DNA of 34,154 nucleotides from Kiloniellaceae bacterium (lineage in GTDB: Bacteria > Pseudomonadota > Alphaproteobacteria > Kiloniellales > J153). How positions within the stretch are numbered: position 1 is the stretch's first letter; every line of letters starts with the position of its first letter. The DNA lies in assembly GCA_021776115.1 (NCBI GenBank), contig JAJFGN010000032.1, positions 1 to 34,154 of the forward strand. Reading direction: 5' to 3'. Positions 16,510 through 22,836 of this stretch are shown here, piece after piece. The translations under genes were made by a program, and so were the position numbers. The notes under the pieces are model-generated. The model did not search any database. It had not been told where the DNA came from and saw only the letters and a program-made list of their open reading frames with translations.

Positions 16510-17876
16510 TGTTCTATATTGAAGACTATCTCCCAGCCTTCATGTTTCTGGCCCTGGGGATACTGCTATTCAGCGGCTATCCGGTCGCCTTCGTTCTGAG
16601 CGGAATCGGCCTGGCATTCGGCCTTGTCGGCATATATTTCGACGTCTTTTCCTTCATTCAGTTTTTCAACATCGTGCCGCGCATTTGGGGTGGTATTGCC
16701 GAAAACTTAATACTGACCGCGATCCCCATGTTTATTTTCATGGGGACGATGCTGGAGCGCAGTGGCGTCGCTAACGACTTGCTGAATTGCCTCCAGGTTC
16801 TTTTGCGGCGTGTGCCGGGCGGTTTGGCCCTGTCGGTGACACTCATGGGCACGATCATGGCCGCGACCACGGGCATCATCGGCGCCTCGGTCGTGATGAT
16901 GACCCTGCTGGCACTGCCGGTGATGATTGAACGCCGCTATAATATTCCGCTGGCGACCGGAACGATCGCGGCCTCCGGCACCCTGGGAATCCTGATTCCG
17001 CCCAGTATCATGCTGGTCATCATGGCGGACCTTCTCGCCCGTTCGGTCGGCAATCTGTTTGTCGCCGCTGTGATACCCGGCTTCATCCTGGCCGGCCTCT
17101 ACATGCTCTATATCTTCGTGTTCTCCGGCGCCCGGCCCCATCTGGCACCGCCTTTGCCAGACGACATCGGCCCCAAAACCAACACGGCGATGGCCCTGAT
17201 GGTGTTGCGCAGTTTCATACCGCCACTCTTTCTGATCTTCCTCGTCTTGGGTTCGATCCTATTTGGCTGGGCGACACCGACCGAAGCAGCCGGCGTCGGC
17301 GCCGCCGGCGCCATGTTTCTGGCCTTTGTCAGCCGCAAGCTCTCGTGGCGGGTACTGCGCGATGTGGTTGAGCGCTCGGCGCTAACCGGCGGCATGCTGT
17401 TCGGTATCTTCCTGGGCGCGACTTGCTTTTCTTATGTGTTCCGTGCGCTTGGCGGTGACGATTTGGTCATTGGCACGGTCGAAAGCTTTGAACTCAGCTC
17501 CTGGGGTCTCTTGTTCATGCTGATGGGCTTGGTCTTTGTGCTCGGATTTTTCTTCGACTGGATTGAAATCACCTTGATCGTGCTGCCCGTGTTCTCGCCG
17601 ATTATCGAACTGTTGGATTTCGGCGATCATGTGATGCGGCAGGAAGTCGTGTATTGGTTTGCGATTCTGATCGCCGTCAACTTGCAAACATCGTTTCTGA
17701 CGCCGCCCTTCGGCTTCGCGCTCTTTTATTTGAAGGGCGTCGCACCGCCGCAAGTGCGTATTCAACATATCTACAAAGGGATTATCCCCTTTGTCCTCCT
17801 GCAATTGGTTGGTTTGGGGTTGGTCATGGCGTTCCCCGATTTGGCACTATGGTTGCCACGGGTTTTACTCGACTAA
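16509..17876 (+). CDS. dctM: TRAP transporter large permease DctM
   Basis: A 455-residue inner-membrane protein with about 12 spans; it carries the sodium-driven transport step. Typical motifs include FLALGILLFSGYPVAFVLSGIG at the start, TAIPMFIFMGTMLERSG and TGIIGASVVMMTLLALPVM. SGTLGILIPPSIMLVIMADL in the first half is echoed by TSFLTPPFGFALFYLKG in the second, the paired hairpin regions of the DctM fold. The length is at the upper end of the normal range. It is translationally coupled to dctQ, and its end faces the DUF2336 gene across 95 bp with no clear terminator. Confidence 0.94.
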   Translation: MFYIEDYLPAFMFLALGILLFSGYPVAFVLSGIGLAFGLVGIYFDVFSFIQFFNIVPRIWGGIAENLILTAIPMFIFMGTMLERSGVANDLLNCLQVLLRRVPGGLALSVTLMGTIMAATTGIIGASVVMMTLLALPVMIERRYNIPLATGTIAASGTLGILIPPSIMLVIMADLLARSVGNLFVAAVIPGFILAGLYMLYIFVFSGARPHLAPPLPDDIGPKTNTAMALMVLRSFIPPLFLIFLVLGSILFGWATPTEAAGVGAAGAMFLAFVSRKLSWRVLRDVVERSALTGGMLFGIFLGATCFSYVFRALGGDDLVIGTVESFELSSWGLLFMLMGLVFVLGFFFDWIEITLIVLPVFSPIIELLDFGDHVMRQEVVYWFAILIAVNLQTSFLTPPFGFALFYLKGVAPPQVRIQHIYKGIIPFVLLQLVGLGLVMAFPDLALWLPRVLLD

Positions 17877-17971
17877 ACGAACTGCCTAGAGCGTCATTCG
17901 AGATTCGGCGCTTTTCGATCGCACCATAGAGTCTTGCGCCGGGCGATCGAGCGCGATTTTGGGTATTGGTT

Positions 17972-19102
17972 TTAGGCCGCAGCCTGCTCGAGCTTACCCA
18001 TGAGATAATCTATATCCTCTCGGGAAAACGTAGACGCCGGGTCATCGAATTGCGTCAACATGCGCTCAAGCATCTTACTGATGAACCGAGCCCGGTCGTT
18101 GGGTCCGCCGTCATACTCCGTTTCCTCGGCCAGATCGACGCCCGCGCGAAAGGCCGGATACCAACGCTTCGGGAGACTGGCCTTCAGGTAGATCGATTGC
18201 AGCCCCAAACCTCCCTCGTCGTGAATTAGGATTCGGGCATTCGGCAAGGGAACTCCCGCGAGTTGGGCCAGCCCGCGTTCAAAGAAACCTATGTCCCCAA
18301 TACTGATGGCACGAAGCAGGAGCGAAGGTGTCAACCTCCGCTTGCGGTGCAGCTGACTTATCAGGTTGTCCAATTCTGTCTCGGTCGAACCGAATTGGAC
18401 CAAATTCATTGTTGCCCGTTCACGCGCCTGAAGTATCAGGTTGGTCGCGACATCGACAGGCAGCTCTTGTTTCTCCGAAAGGTAATCCTGCAATTTCTGC
18501 GTTACCGCCTCGACAAGCTGCTCGGAAATCGCGGCCGGCAAATTAGTTCGGCGCGATAAAGAATCGGAGACGCGGGTGCTACTTTCGTACTTGTCAATCA
18601 CTCGCCCGAGCGCGTTTTCGGTAAGCTCCGCCCCCTCGTTAGAGACAAGACGCGCAACCGCGGTCTCGTTTCCGGTGTCGATCAAAGCGTCGGCTATGAC
18701 GGCGGAAACGCGGGGGCGCTGCGCCACCGCAACTTGCCTGGTCGCGGAATGTCCACGCACGATCTCCAGCAAATCGGTGTCTGTCAAAACCTCGGAGAAC
18801 TTGATCACCGGCAGAGCGACCGAATCGACATCGTTCGCAAGAGACATTGCGACGTCATGCGGCAGGTCTGGTGAAGACTTTAGATGCGCCGCAAGAGATT
18901 CTCGGACAAGAACTTCGGTATCCTTAACCAAGGCCCGAAATATGTCTTCCGCGATTTGGCGCTCGCTATCGGTCAGCTCTCCGGTCGAGAACTGATCCGC
19001 AATTTTCCCTGTCGTAGCGGCCCGGTTCTGGACCGAGGGATTGGTCATGAGGGTTTTGACGTCTGCGGCACTGAGCCGCTGGCGAACGATTTCGTCTGTC
19101 AT
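17972..19102 (-). CDS. DUF2336 domain-containing protein, paralogue A
   Basis: A 376-residue protein made almost entirely of short helices, like HEAT-type repeats, in the DUF2336 family that is common in alphaproteobacteria and of unknown function. Helical units recur through the first 230 residues, with phrases such as NPSVQNRAATTGKIADQF, LPHDVAMSLANDVDSVALPVI and DTGNETAVARLVSNEGA. The second half (GDIGFFERGLAQLAGVP, LPKRWYPAFRAGVDLAEET) is also helical. No signal peptide or membrane span is seen. It is clearly homologous over its whole length to the next gene upstream (19301-20428), a tandem duplication. Its promoter region carries a CtrA-like box. It may be a protein-interaction scaffold in a CtrA-linked process such as cell cycle or motility; that is inference. 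Confidence 0.88.
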   Translation of the reverse strand: MTDEIVRQRLSAADVKTLMTNPSVQNRAATTGKIADQFSTGELTDSERQIAEDIFRALVKDTEVLVRESLAAHLKSSPDLPHDVAMSLANDVDSVALPVIKFSEVLTDTDLLEIVRGHSATRQVAVAQRPRVSAVIADALIDTGNETAVARLVSNEGAELTENALGRVIDKYESSTRVSDSLSRRTNLPAAISEQLVEAVTQKLQDYLSEKQELPVDVATNLILQARERATMNLVQFGSTETELDNLISQLHRKRRLTPSLLLRAISIGDIGFFERGLAQLAGVPLPNARILIHDEGGLGLQSIYLKASLPKRWYPAFRAGVDLAEETEYDGGPNDRARFISKMLERMLTQFDDPASTFSREDIDYLMGKLEQAAA

Positions 19103-19211
19103 CGCGTGCTACATCCGCAGTCCGTGGTTCCACACTTGCCGCGTACAGCTATCGGATCGGCTTGCCGCGATCCTAAACAGCCTTGGCCCCTACAGTATGC
19201 TTGTAGGACGG

Positions 19212-19226
19212 TTAATCGAGGATTAA
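19212..19226 (-). promoter_or_regulatory. CtrA-like box upstream of DUF2336 paralogue A
   Basis: On the minus strand the sequence is TTAA-TCCTCGA-TTAACC, an exact match to the alphaproteobacterial CtrA consensus TTAA-N7-TTAAC. It ends 109 bp before the gene start. After 10 more bases comes CATACT, a possible -10 element, which would centre the box on the -35 position, as in many CtrA-activated promoters. The same layout occurs before the paralogue. Confidence 0.7.
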
Positions 19227-19300
19227 TCCGCTATAAATCAATGATTTGAGTTGGGCCGGACCGCCTTGAATTAGCCCATATAGGACCGAGCCGGGAGCGA

Positions 19301-20428
19301 TCAGGCAGCGATTTGCCGAAGCTTGGCGATCAAAAACTCGATGTCCGAGGAACTGATTCTTTTAGACGGATCGGGAAAACGGGTCAGCACACGCTCCAGC
19401 ATTTTCTCGACATAGCGCTCCCGGTCATTGCTGCCGCCGTCGTAGTCGGTCTCAACCGCGAGGGTGATCGCGGCGCGAAACGCCGGATACAATGCCTTAG
19501 GCAGCTCAGCTCGCAAGTAAAGAGATTCGAGCCCAAGCATACTCTTGTCGTGAACCAAAAGCTGTACGTTTTTTAATGGCAGGCCCGTCAACTTCGCGAC
19601 CGCGCGCTCGAAGAACGTCAGATCGCCTGTGCACAACGCGCGCAACAGAAGCGAGGACGTCAATCCTTTCTTGCGGTGCAACTGATCGATCAAATTGTCG
19701 AGCTCGGCATCGCTGGAGCCATAATCCAGAAGGCTCATGATAGCCCGCTCGCGAACTTGTAGGATCAGATCGCTGGCGACATCGGGCGAAACGTCGTGTT
19801 TGTCGATAAGATACTCATGCAAGCGTTCGGACATCGCGGCAACCACGCGCTCGGAAATGGCCGGCGGAAGATCGGACCGCCGCGTCAAGGAATCGGTCAC
19901 CGGCGTGCTGCTTGAATAGTTGTCCACGACCCGGTCATAGGCCGCTTCACTGATTTGCGCTCCCTCGTTGCGCACCAAACGCGCCACTGCGTCTTCGTTG
20001 CCGGTATCCACCAAGACGTCCGACACCTGCTCGGAAACCTGGGTCCGTTGTGCGATGGCCGATTGCTTCGCCGGACCGTGGTCGCGAACGATGGTAATCA
20101 GATCCTCATCGGTAAGGACATCGGAAGCCTTGAGTATCGGCAAGGCAACAGAATCTACATCCCTTGCCAAGGTGAGGGCAACATCGTGCGGCAAGTCGGG
20201 ATTGGCTCTAAGGTGCGCCGACAAGGCCTGGCGCACACGTATCTCGGCATCCTTCGATAGAATACGGAAGATGTCTTCCGCGATACGGCGCTCTTCGTCG
20301 TTGAGCGTCGCAGCGTCGAAACCCTTAGCTATCTTGGTCGAGGCCGCGGTGCGAGCCTCGGGCGACGGGTCGGAGAGCAGACGAGTAACATCGTCCTTGG
20401 TTAACTGTACCGTGTTTTCTTCGATCAT
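19301..20428 (-). CDS. DUF2336 domain-containing protein, paralogue B
   Basis: A 375-residue all-helical soluble protein, paralogous to the downstream gene over its full length. Shared phrases include RRIAEDIFR, DLPHDVALTLARDVDSVALPI, TGNEDAVARLVRNEGAQ, LDNLIDQLHRKKGLT and the C-terminal YDGGSNDRERYVEKMLERVL. The N-terminal 230 residues look like repeated helical hairpins. There is no catalytic motif, signal peptide or membrane span. The gap to paralogue A is 198 bp and contains a separate CtrA-like promoter, so the two may be transcribed independently but under the same control. Function is unknown; retention of both copies with matching promoters suggests related but not identical roles, or dosage. 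Confidence 0.88.
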   Translation of the reverse strand: MIEENTVQLTKDDVTRLLSDPSPEARTAASTKIAKGFDAATLNDEERRIAEDIFRILSKDAEIRVRQALSAHLRANPDLPHDVALTLARDVDSVALPILKASDVLTDEDLITIVRDHGPAKQSAIAQRTQVSEQVSDVLVDTGNEDAVARLVRNEGAQISEAAYDRVVDNYSSSTPVTDSLTRRSDLPPAISERVVAAMSERLHEYLIDKHDVSPDVASDLILQVRERAIMSLLDYGSSDAELDNLIDQLHRKKGLTSSLLLRALCTGDLTFFERAVAKLTGLPLKNVQLLVHDKSMLGLESLYLRAELPKALYPAFRAAITLAVETDYDGGSNDRERYVEKMLERVLTRFPDPSKRISSSDIEFLIAKLRQIAA

Positions 20429-20538
20429 GTCAGATTTGCACCGTCTGTTTGGTTACCTCCCGAAACCATCCTGATTTGGATCGCACCGGACCGGCCGAAT
20501 ACCCGCCTAACAAGAGTAGAAGTATGACTTACTCTCGG

Positions 20539-20553
20539 TTAAGCAGAGTTTAA
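20539..20553 (-). promoter_or_regulatory. CtrA-like box upstream of DUF2336 paralogue B
   Basis: On the minus strand the sequence is TTAA-ACTCTGC-TTAACC, an exact TTAA-N7-TTAAC match in the same orientation as the one before paralogue A. It ends 110 bp before the gene start. It too is followed after exactly 10 bases by CATACT. The N7 and N10 spacers differ between the two promoters, while the half-sites, the CATACT and the spacings are kept. Confidence 0.72.
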
Positions 20554-20632
20554 TAGCTGCCCGAATACGGCGGATGACTCGAGATTTCAGGGAGGAAAGG
20601 TAGCTGAAAGGCTTGGTTAACGCGGCCGAAAG

Positions 20633-20647
20633 GTTAACTCCGCGTTA
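20633..20647. promoter_or_regulatory. Additional CtrA-like box at the 3' end of the histidine-rich protein gene
   Basis: TTAA-CTCCGCG-TTAAC is an exact consensus match on both strands, 204 bp before DUF2336 paralogue B and covering the stop codon of the upstream gene. A further half-site, GGTTAAC, lies at 20614-20620. No CATACT follows. It may be an auxiliary site for the paralogue B promoter. Confidence 0.45.
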
Positions 20648-21392
20648 ACAAGGCACCGGCGATGGCCCGAACCTGATCCTCTACGGACACATCCATAAAT
20701 GAAGTCACCTCCAGTTCGCGATCCTCGTAAAGGTCACGGTCCGGATACCGGCTGGCCCAACTGGAAGCGGCGGCGTCCCGGGCGTCCAGCAAGCCCACAA
20801 TCTGCGGTTTGAACAAGCGGACCATGGCCGAAATCCAACGATTTACTGGCCAGGACGGCTGAGTGTGGTCGACTTTGAAGTAGTCCAACAAAATTTTGAC
20901 GTCTGGGGCCGTATACCAAACCTCGCCCGTGACCCAGCGATTTACCGTGAACAGGCGAAAGGGAAGGCCTTTGTTATCCATGGCGATTGCGATCAGGTGG
21001 CTGAGCGCGTCGTCCGGATCTTCGGGTGCCTCGTATCCCGGTACGGGGGCGGGCTTGATGCCCGGCGGCATGCCACGGGGCCGAACAAAAGTATGGAAAT
21101 GGCCGTGCTCGTCGCCAAACCGTTCTTCGACCGGGTGAGCGTGAAAATAGTACTGACTGTGGGTTTCGCGGTCATACACGTCGCCTGGCGGGTAGTGGTC
21201 CCACTCGTAGAAGGTTTCATGGCCTTTAATCAGCTCACCGACCAGGTTGTCGTCGGTCTTGGCCAAGGCACGGTAGATCTCCACAATCTCCTGCCCCGCT
21301 TCGGCCATGGTTTCCAAATCGCTCTGGTCCAAGCCATCGAGATCCAAGGCTAGATCGGTTCTAAACTCACGAATCGAAGTATCGTTGCGCAT
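20634..21392 (-). CDS. Conserved hypothetical protein, histidine-rich (DUF6969-like)
   Basis: A 252-residue soluble protein that I recognise only loosely as resembling the family called DUF6969. Its marked feature is a histidine cluster in the first half: HYPPGDVYD (66-74), YYFHAHP with H84 and H86, and EHGHFHTF with H96, H98 and H100. This resembles a metal-binding centre. The middle (DPDDALSHLIAIAMDNKGLP, about 126-144) and NRWVTGEVWY (151-160) also look conserved. No signal peptide or membrane span is seen. It is the last gene of the minus-strand run, 90 bp after the SUMF1-like gene, with a terminator-like hairpin on the opposite strand between them. Enzyme activity is unknown. Confidence 0.75.
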   Translation of the reverse strand: MRNDTSIREFRTDLALDLDGLDQSDLETMAEAGQEIVEIYRALAKTDDNLVGELIKGHETFYEWDHYPPGDVYDRETHSQYYFHAHPVEERFGDEHGHFHTFVRPRGMPPGIKPAPVPGYEAPEDPDDALSHLIAIAMDNKGLPFRLFTVNRWVTGEVWYTAPDVKILLDYFKVDHTQPSWPVNRWISAMVRLFKPQIVGLLDARDAAASSWASRYPDRDLYEDRELEVTSFMDVSVEDQVRAIAGALLTRS

Positions 21393-21439
21393 GGCTCAAA
21401 TGTAGCGATCGTCTCGGCTCTGTGCGAGCCCTAGCAGTC

Positions 21440-21467
21440 CTCAAATTGGTGTGATTTGAGTTTTTTT
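21440..21467 (+). terminator. Terminator-like hairpin with T7, on the strand opposite to its neighbours
   Basis: CTCAAAT at 21440-21446 pairs perfectly with ATTTGAG at 21454-21460 around a seven-base loop, followed by seven T residues (21461-21467). It has the layout of an intrinsic terminator for rightward transcription, though the stem is AT-rich and both flanking genes point left. It may stop antisense transcription into the TRAP operon, or act as an operator before the histidine-rich gene (48 bp from its start). Confidence 0.5.
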
Positions 21468-21482
21468 GCACCGCGCCGGCGC

Positions 21483-22388
21483 CTATTCGGCGATCAGTCG
21501 AAACCCGATCAAGATATGCTTGAGATTCGCCGGCCGGCTATGGCGCGCCGCCGGCCGACAAACGCCACAACCGGAATCGTCCCAGGAGCCGCCCTTGACG
21601 ATAATGCGCTCGTTACCGCTCGCCGCCGCCGTTGCCGTCCATTCGAAAACCTGACCGGCCGCGTCGAGCAGTCCGTAGTGGCTGGCCCCGCCAGGGAAAC
21701 TAGCGACAGGCAGGGTATCGAAGGGCCCCCGGTCGTGGCTGTTCAAGAGCCCGGGCCGCCAGTCATCGCCCCAGGGGAAGCGATCCCCGGAAGGTCCGCG
21801 CGCCGCCTTCTCCCACTCCAACTCTTCCGGAAGCCGCCAGGTACGTCCGGTCACGCCTGACAACCAACACGCATAAGCCCGCGCGTCCGCGTGCGTGACC
21901 AGAACCACGGGGTGATCCTCCCGCCCCGGCGGCAAGCGGCCCTGAGCCCAGGCATGCCGGCGGGTGCGCTCATAAGGGTGGATGAGGCCGTAACCGCGCC
22001 AAGTATCTATGTCGACGTCGGGCGCCGGATGCCCGGTGGCGGTAACAAAAGCCGCGTATTGAGCGTTGGTTATCGGCGTTCGCGTGATTTCAAACGCGCC
22101 GAGTTCGCGTTGTCCGCGTTGAGGCTCGTTTTCATACCATTTCCCTTCCCGCGTGCGGCTGTGCCCGTAGGCGGCTTCGTCAAGCCGGTACGCGGCCTCT
22201 CGCTCCGCACGGTCCGAGCCGGCAATGAAAGGCCCGGCCGGAACAGCGATCAGGTCCGGCACGGCTCGGCTCGGCGCGCCGTTTGCGTCAAAGGATGAAA
22301 TGCAGCCGACAGCGACCAGGGACATACCGAGAAGAAGCACGACGCCCCAGATCCCGCGGCTTCGATTGAGCAACACGGCGGCCGGCAT
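21483..22388 (-). CDS. SUMF1/FGE-fold lipoprotein without formylglycine-enzyme cysteines
   Basis: A 301-residue protein with a lipoprotein signal: a hydrophobic stretch at residues 13-27 and a lipobox ending in Cys29. The rest is a formylglycine-generating-enzyme-sulfatase fold: FEITRTPITNAQYAAFV, then GREDHPVVLVTHADARAYACWL, RLPEELEWEKAARG and a C-terminal KGGSWDD with IGFRL. True FGE carries catalytic cysteines in GGS-x-x-C-x-x-x-x-C. Here the first position is Asp, and the cysteines form a CGVC motif (274 and 277) instead. It is therefore probably not a sulfatase activator but a SUMF1-fold binding or structural protein. I chose the ATG at 22388, which overlaps the stress-protein stop (TAATG); starts further upstream add an implausible Arg-rich N-terminus. 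Confidence 0.85.
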   Translation of the reverse strand: MPAAVLLNRSRGIWGVVLLLGMSLVAVGCISSFDANGAPSRAVPDLIAVPAGPFIAGSDRAEREAAYRLDEAAYGHSRTREGKWYENEPQRGQRELGAFEITRTPITNAQYAAFVTATGHPAPDVDIDTWRGYGLIHPYERTRRHAWAQGRLPPGREDHPVVLVTHADARAYACWLSGVTGRTWRLPEELEWEKAARGPSGDRFPWGDDWRPGLLNSHDRGPFDTLPVASFPGGASHYGLLDAAGQVFEWTATAAASGNERIIVKGGSWDDSGCGVCRPAARHSRPANLKHILIGFRLIAE

Positions 22389-22816
22389 TAATCGCGAACG
22401 ACGAGGACCGAACAGCTGGCGTGACGTGCGACGCGGGCCGCGTTGGGGCCAAGCAGGTAATTCTTCAGCGCCGGGCGGTGCGCAGCCATGACGATCAAGT
22501 CGCATTGGACTTCCTGCGCGGCCTTCAGGATTTCCTCGTAGATCGTGCCGTGTCTAACGACATGGGAGATCTTCACGTCGCCCGGCACGTCCTTGGCCGA
22601 GATCTCCTTCAATCTAGCCGCCGCCTGCACCTCTGCCTTCTCCTCGTAGTCCGCTGGGAAATATTGCGCGACAATGGGCAGCCCGAAATTCGGCATGACA
22701 GCCATCAGGTACAGCTCGCCTCCCTCCAGGCGACACTGTGCGACCGCCGCGGGCAGGACCATCTGCCAAGAGCTGGCTTCGTTCAAATCGATGGGCACGA
22801 GAATTCGCTTAAACAT
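22388..22816 (-). CDS. Universal stress protein, TRAP-associated (TeaD-like)
   Basis: A 142-residue cytoplasmic UspA-fold protein: FKRILVPIDLNEASS at the start, VVRHGTIYEEILKAAQEVQCDLIVMAAHR in the middle and ARHASCSVLVVRD at the end. The ATP-binding loop is atypical; the usual G-x-x-G appears as AHRPALKNYLLGPNAARV, missing the first glycines, so nucleotide binding is uncertain. It follows the TRAP permease gene by 20 bp, and in known TRAP systems (TeaD with TeaABC) such a protein tunes transport. The stop overlaps the next gene by TAATG. Confidence 0.92.
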   Translation of the reverse strand: MFKRILVPIDLNEASSWQMVLPAAVAQCRLEGGELYLMAVMPNFGLPIVAQYFPADYEEKAEVQAAARLKEISAKDVPGDVKISHVVRHGTIYEEILKAAQEVQCDLIVMAAHRPALKNYLLGPNAARVARHASCSVLVVRD

Positions 22817-22836
22817 AGCAAGGGGCCCTTGTTGTC

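Noticed and set aside
17880-17970. Bidirectional terminator between dctM and DUF2336 paralogue A
   Set aside because: Only a weak 4-bp stem (ATCG/CGAT) before TTTT was found, too short to claim.
21483-22388. Annotation as a true formylglycine-generating enzyme
   Set aside because: The catalytic cysteine pair has the wrong spacing and the first position is Asp; no sulfatase gene is nearby.
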